This document shows, piece after piece, positions 60,501-64,000 of a stretch of DNA of 64,000 nt. Under the pieces are notes generated by a model. That model did not search any database. It was not told the origin of the DNA and saw only the letters and a program-made list of their open reading frames with translations. The stretch is from Tyto alba (Eukaryota > Chordata > Aves > Strigiformes > Tytonidae), in NCBI RefSeq assembly GCF_018691265.1, contig NW_024881282.1:50289122-50353121 (forward strand). Reading direction: 5' to 3'. The translations under genes were made by a program, and so were the position numbers. The first letter of the stretch is position 1, and each line of letters opens with the position of its first letter.

Positions 60501-62611
60501 GGGCCTTAAAAGGGATATCATAGACAAAATTGTTGTTATGGACATTTTTCAGTGCACCATTCAGAGGGGAGCCTTTGGACATCAACAGAAATGAATATGC
60601 CTTTCCAAACTGAGGTATCCCAGCAGCTACTGGATTATCTGTGAGCAAATGCCCATCAGCGTATCTTTGTGACAACCATGCAGCAAGATGACTCCAGAGG
60701 AAATTTTTTTTCATGTCTTCCCCATACACCCAGTGTCTCAGGGATTCACCTTAAAGAGTCATTACAGTGACAGTGGGAAGTAGGAAAAAGTTAGTAAGGA
60801 CTGAGAAGCGCTTGTGATCAAGACCTGCAAAATTGGCTGCTGATGTTTTGACCACTAACTACTCTGGATGTACTTACTGAAGAAGAAAAACTATTCCTTC
60901 AAATAAGGAATGATGAAATAAAGATGCATACTGGAGAATGTTTCTTACTTAATTTTTAATCCAATTCCTTTGTCCTGAAACACAACTAACAGGAGATATT
61001 CCCCTCTGCTACATGAGACTGAACTGCTAACAAATTGAATGAAGAAAGACAGATGCACTGATATTCTTCATGGACCCCAAATCATTCTGATTACACAATG
61101 TTATGTGCAGCTTTGCCATAATACCTGTGGGAACTGCTGAAGTACAAGAAAGCAGGCATTTAGATACGGATTCAACAAACCAGAAGATTAGAATAGAGAA
61201 AGCCTCAATTTCTGCTGGGGAACTAAGTTATTACATTTTTTGTATGCTCTTGCAAGGAAAACGTGAAATTTTGAATGTAAAAGATTTACAAATACTTACA
61301 GTTTGATCAGAGATGGTAAAGAGGAGAAGGCACTGGGGTGAATAACTTTAATTTTGTTCCAAGCTAAATCCCTATGAGAAAAGTGAGCGGAAAATTATAT
61401 ACCCACTGAGTGAATAGGGAAGTTTTCATACACTTGATTAGGACATCTAAATATAAAAAAAGGTATTAATTACATGCAAATATTTTCAATAAACTTCTGC
61501 ATATCTCACAGTGCAAAATCTTTTTTCCATTTTTATATCATGTTAGTCAGTTAATGGTTTTAGTTATTAAACTGACAACTTTCTGAAAATGTCTTAATGC
61601 CTCCTACAGTCTAAGGCTGTTATCTTCAGTCTGCTTCACAGCTTCCTACGGCAGCAGAAATAAGGGTGGGGTATATGGTCTACTTCTAAGAGGTCCTCAT
61701 GATGTGACTAAGAACAGCAAATCCATTGTCAATAGGCTTAACTTCCTAATCTCAATCCTCACCACCCCTGAAAAATCAAAAAGACTGAAAGCAACTCTTA
61801 AATGTATGGGTTTGATCCTGCAAAAACTTACAACCATGAGTAGTTTCTTGACAAAATTACTCCACTAGCACATGCGTCTGTGTGAAAACTAGAAACCTGC
61901 ACATGACTGGACTCTAGTCCTTAAAACATTGTTCTCTATTAAAAGATTTCATGCTACCTAGAGTTGATTAATACATGAACCTGCCAACAGATATCAGCTC
62001 TGGCTCAGTATCTCTCTCCACCTCCATCAGAAATATTTAGAAGTAACAGCTTTTATAGCTATAAGTTTACATCTTTGAATTCATTGCTGCAGATGGTAAA
62101 CTTCACAATGTTTGTTCTCCTTTCACAGTTATGACCTACTGGGTGAAAGATCAAAGTGAGGAAAAACAGAAACAGGGATCTTTTGGGGCATATAGTGAGC
62201 AGATAGTATACAGCCTGTATTTTTGAGAACCTGGGTGAATGGCTGTTAGGGCTGTACTCACAGAGACCGAAGAGCCGCCAGCTGCCGAAACGTGTCTGCT
62301 TTGATTTCACCAATTTCATTGTGATGCAAGTCACTGAAATAGCAATAAGAATCTCCTCAGTTTCAAAGGCACTTGGAGGATATTTCAGGGTGTTTTAGAT
62401 TGTGTTTATGATTCACTTCAGTATACTGCAAGGGTGTGTATTTGGGATATGTCTAATCAGCCAACAATAACCAAGTTAATGATGCTCAAACGCATTTGTG
62501 TATAGATGCTTATTTTTAGGCATTTTAGGGTAGTTTGATGCTTACATTTTTTGGAGTTTTTTACATGCGGTAAAACATGGTAAATCTTCCAGCAGGTTAT
62601 AAGACAGATCC
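50442..62611 (-). CDS. LGR5: LGR5 C-terminal part, 7 exons (5' end outside window)
   Basis: LGR5 is known as a plasma-membrane receptor for R-spondins that potentiates Wnt/beta-catenin signalling, and as a marker of adult epithelial stem cells. Exons in transcript order: 62611-62546, 62333-62262, 61371-61300, 59371-59246, 54396-54251, 53254-53171, 51532-50442; all have consensus borders and join in one frame of 551 codons plus TAG. Order: leucine-rich repeats (residues 1 to about 105; NxxNxL patterns such as DLSYNLLEDL and DLHHNEIGEI), cysteine hinge (PFAYQCCAFG; SVQCSPSPG; FKPC), seven helices (about 199-465) and cytoplasmic tail. The hallmark NPLLYILFNPHFKEDL and the SSVAFVPC end identify LGR5 rather than LGR4 or LGR6. 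Human LGR5 is 907 residues, so about 60 percent is present. Confidence 0.96.
53171..53254 (-). CDS. LGR5: LGR5 hinge exon 2
   Basis: 84 bases; acceptor CCCTACAG, donor GTATGA. Codes for DEHDFEDFFLDFEEDLKA, a very acidic segment, then SVQCSPSPG leading into the first helix exon. Confidence 0.95.
54251..54396 (-). CDS. LGR5: LGR5 hinge exon 1
   Basis: 146 bases; acceptor TTCTGCAG, donor GTAGTC. Codes for MEMPFAYQCCAFGACES with the hinge cysteines, then a polar linker SQWNKDENSSIDDFHRKDAG. Preceded by the longest LGR5 intron here (4.85 kb). Confidence 0.95.
56750..56813. repeat. Perfect 32-bp tandem duplication
   Basis: A 32-base unit (TAGATTTGGACTTTGTCAAA followed by TTAAACTCTTTT) occurs twice, 56750-56781 and 56782-56813, with no mismatch. 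Lies in an LGR5 intron. Confidence 0.95.
58343..58488 (+). mobile_element. CR1 LINE 3' tail fragment
   Basis: About 145 bp of CR1 3' UTR: GAGTCTCCATCCTTGGAGAG, CTGGGCAAGTGGCTCCAGGT, GAGCAGGGTGGGTTGGACAA and the end CCTCTTCCAACCTCAACCAT then CCCGTGATTCTGTAA. It lies in an LGR5 intron, antisense to LGR5. Closely similar to the end of the copy at 24118-25118. Confidence 0.92.
59246..59371 (-). CDS. LGR5: LGR5 LRR exon (two repeats)
   Basis: 126 bases; acceptor TATGCAG, donor GTGAGT. Codes for DVSSNLLSSFPVTGLHGL, then THLKLTGNHALQSLISSENF and PEL: the last leucine-rich repeats before the hinge. Confidence 0.96.
59372..61299. other. LGR5 intron, no feature seen
   Basis: 1.9 kb intron between LRR exons; no repeat or RNA gene recognised. 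Confidence 0.6.
61300..61371 (-). CDS. LGR5: LGR5 LRR exon (24 residues)
   Basis: 72 bases; acceptor CTCATAG, donor GTAAGT. Codes for DLAWNKIKVIHPSAFSSL and PSLIKL. Confidence 0.96.
62262..62333 (-). CDS. LGR5: LGR5 LRR exon (24 residues)
   Basis: 72 bases; acceptor ATTTCAG, donor GTGAGT. Codes for DLHHNEIGEIKADTFRQL and AALRSL. Splice phase 2 on both sides, the standard LRR-exon pattern of this gene. Confidence 0.96.
62546..62611 (-). CDS. LGR5: LGR5 LRR exon (22 residues)
   Basis: Acceptor ATTGCAG inward of 62612; donor GTAAGC at 62545. Codes for DLSYNLLEDLPCFTACKKLQ then KI, one 22-residue leucine-rich repeat. No further upstream LRR exon was found between 62612 and 64000. Confidence 0.95.
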
Positions 62612-64000
62612 CTGCAATACACATGAAAAGAAAAGATTGATATCAAAGTAACATTAAAAGAAAAAGATCTTTCATTGTCTACCTTCACGCTCCATTTAAA
62701 ATAATTTTTTATCCCTACTCACAGAAGAATAGAAATGTGCAAACTCACTTATCATCTCTCATCTGTCAGATTTTGATTTCTAACTGAGGAGGAAAGAGGA
62801 GGGGAAAAGGCAAGATGTATTAACGCCATATCCTACGTTTGCAAATTTCTTGCATTGTCTCAAGATTTCCTGCCTGAAGTGTAGACTTCTGCTGAGTGTT
62901 TTATAGTAATAATATTGGCCATCTGCTCATAGGGGATATTGGATTTACATCACAGACTTCATCACATTTAAATTCTGACAAATATTTAAACCATTTAAAA
63001 TAATCTACTAAATATATATACTCATATTTTTTTAGGGAAGATCCTGTATTTTTCTGGTAATAATCACAATGGACTGCAATCAGCTTTCCATTCTATGCTT
63101 TTAATTACGCACTGTTGCCTCTGATCCTTAGACTGTTGTATCTTATAACTGAGGGAAATGGTTAAAAAAAATATTGGAACTAACTTTGAAATCAATCACT
63201 ACATGGGGAGAAAAAAACCTTAAAAAGGCTTGAGCCAAAACTCAACAAATTACAGAATAACTGAAACATCTGGACTGATTTATAGTATAATATAACTAAT
63301 CAAAACCAAGCTCAGGCAATTTGCAGAAATTGGAGGGGAAAAAAAAAAAAAAAAAAAAAAGAAACGAAACACCCGTCCACACCACCAAACAGTCTCATCC
63401 TATATATACATGTTGCTCAGGGAAAGCTGAATGGGAAATTTACTAGTAAAAAGAATATAGAAAAAAAAAGTTTATGCCTATAATTAGGAAAAATATCCTT
63501 TTCCACAGTTATCCAATATTATAATGTAAAAGAGTAATCTCTTTTCACTCCTGCTTCAAATTCCTTAAAACTGGTTCATCTCCACCTATTTACTTCCTTT
63601 TATTTGCACTGTTACTATGCTAACGGGGGTGTTTAGATTATTCTATATTTGCTTTATGGAAGTGGTGCAAGTAATGACTGTGTGTGTTTTTAAGGTATTC
63701 TACTTTGCTTTTTACTATGCACAAAGGCTACCGTCAATATACGTGTATTTTTTGTTACAGCAGGGAAGATACGGCCTCTGGTTTTGTATTTTTCACAAGT
63801 ACTCTGGGGTCCAAATCAGACATGACAGAGGAGAACTCAAGTGAACTGGAGGCTTTTAAGCCACGGTAAAAGACATTTGGTATGCCTGGCAGACTGTGGC
63901 TATTCTGTCATGCAGAGATTTATGAATTAGGTATTCTTAAAAGTATGTTATCAACCTGAATTTTGTATATACTGACACTCCCTCTTCACACACAGAGAAA
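62612..64000. other. LGR5 intron (partial)
   Basis: AT-rich; contains an A22 run at 63339-63360. No additional LGR5 exon could be found on the - strand up to the window edge, so the next LRR exon lies beyond 64000. Confidence 0.65.
63339..63360. repeat. A22 homopolymer
   Basis: Run of 22 A residues preceded by GGAGGGG. No retrotransposon body is recognisable beside it. Confidence 0.9.

Noticed and set aside
1..64000. tRNA, rRNA, snoRNA, microRNA hairpins and CRISPR arrays
   Set aside because: None recognised by eye on either strand; small structured RNAs inside introns cannot be excluded without a covariance-model search.

Overview
This is eukaryotic, non-coding-rich vertebrate DNA, most likely from a bird. 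The evidence is: two protein-coding genes split into short exons with consensus GT/AG borders; CR1 LINE fragments with the typical avian 3' tail; and avian-type retroviral LTRs. The local order (ZFC3H1 converging on LGR5) matches the conserved vertebrate neighbourhood (human chromosome 12q). The species cannot be fixed from the sequence alone.

Layout. (1) 1-19.07 kb, + strand: the last 18 coding exons of ZFC3H1, a nuclear RNA-surveillance scaffold. They start at the final residues of its C3H1 zinc finger and run through the HAT/TPR-like helical repeats to the stop at 18356-18358, then a 3' UTR with AATAAA at 19043-19048. All 18 exons join in one open frame of 787 codons. (2) 19.1-47.5 kb: a 28 kb intergenic region with CR1 fragments (23.1-23.35 and 24.1-25.1 kb), a solo LTR nested inside another solo LTR (27.26-28.32 kb, both with perfect 5-bp target-site duplications), and a 3.3 kb endogenous retrovirus of odd structure (31.64-34.95 kb). 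One uncertain membrane-protein-like open frame lies on the - strand near 42.1-42.5 kb. (3) About 47.57-64.0 kb, - strand: the last seven coding exons of LGR5, the R-spondin receptor and stem-cell marker. They comprise four LRR exons, two hinge exons and one large exon with the whole seven-helix domain and tail; the long 3' UTR faces ZFC3H1. The 5' part of LGR5 lies beyond the right edge.

The two genes are convergent; nothing in the sequence suggests they share a pathway. The most unusual object is the retroviral insertion at 31639-34948. It is bounded by two LTRs in inverted orientation, both with the U3 end outward, each followed on its inner side by a lysine-tRNA-type primer-binding site. 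The whole is flanked by a perfect 5-bp duplication (CCTGT), so it appears to have integrated as one inverted-LTR unit rather than arising by later rearrangement.
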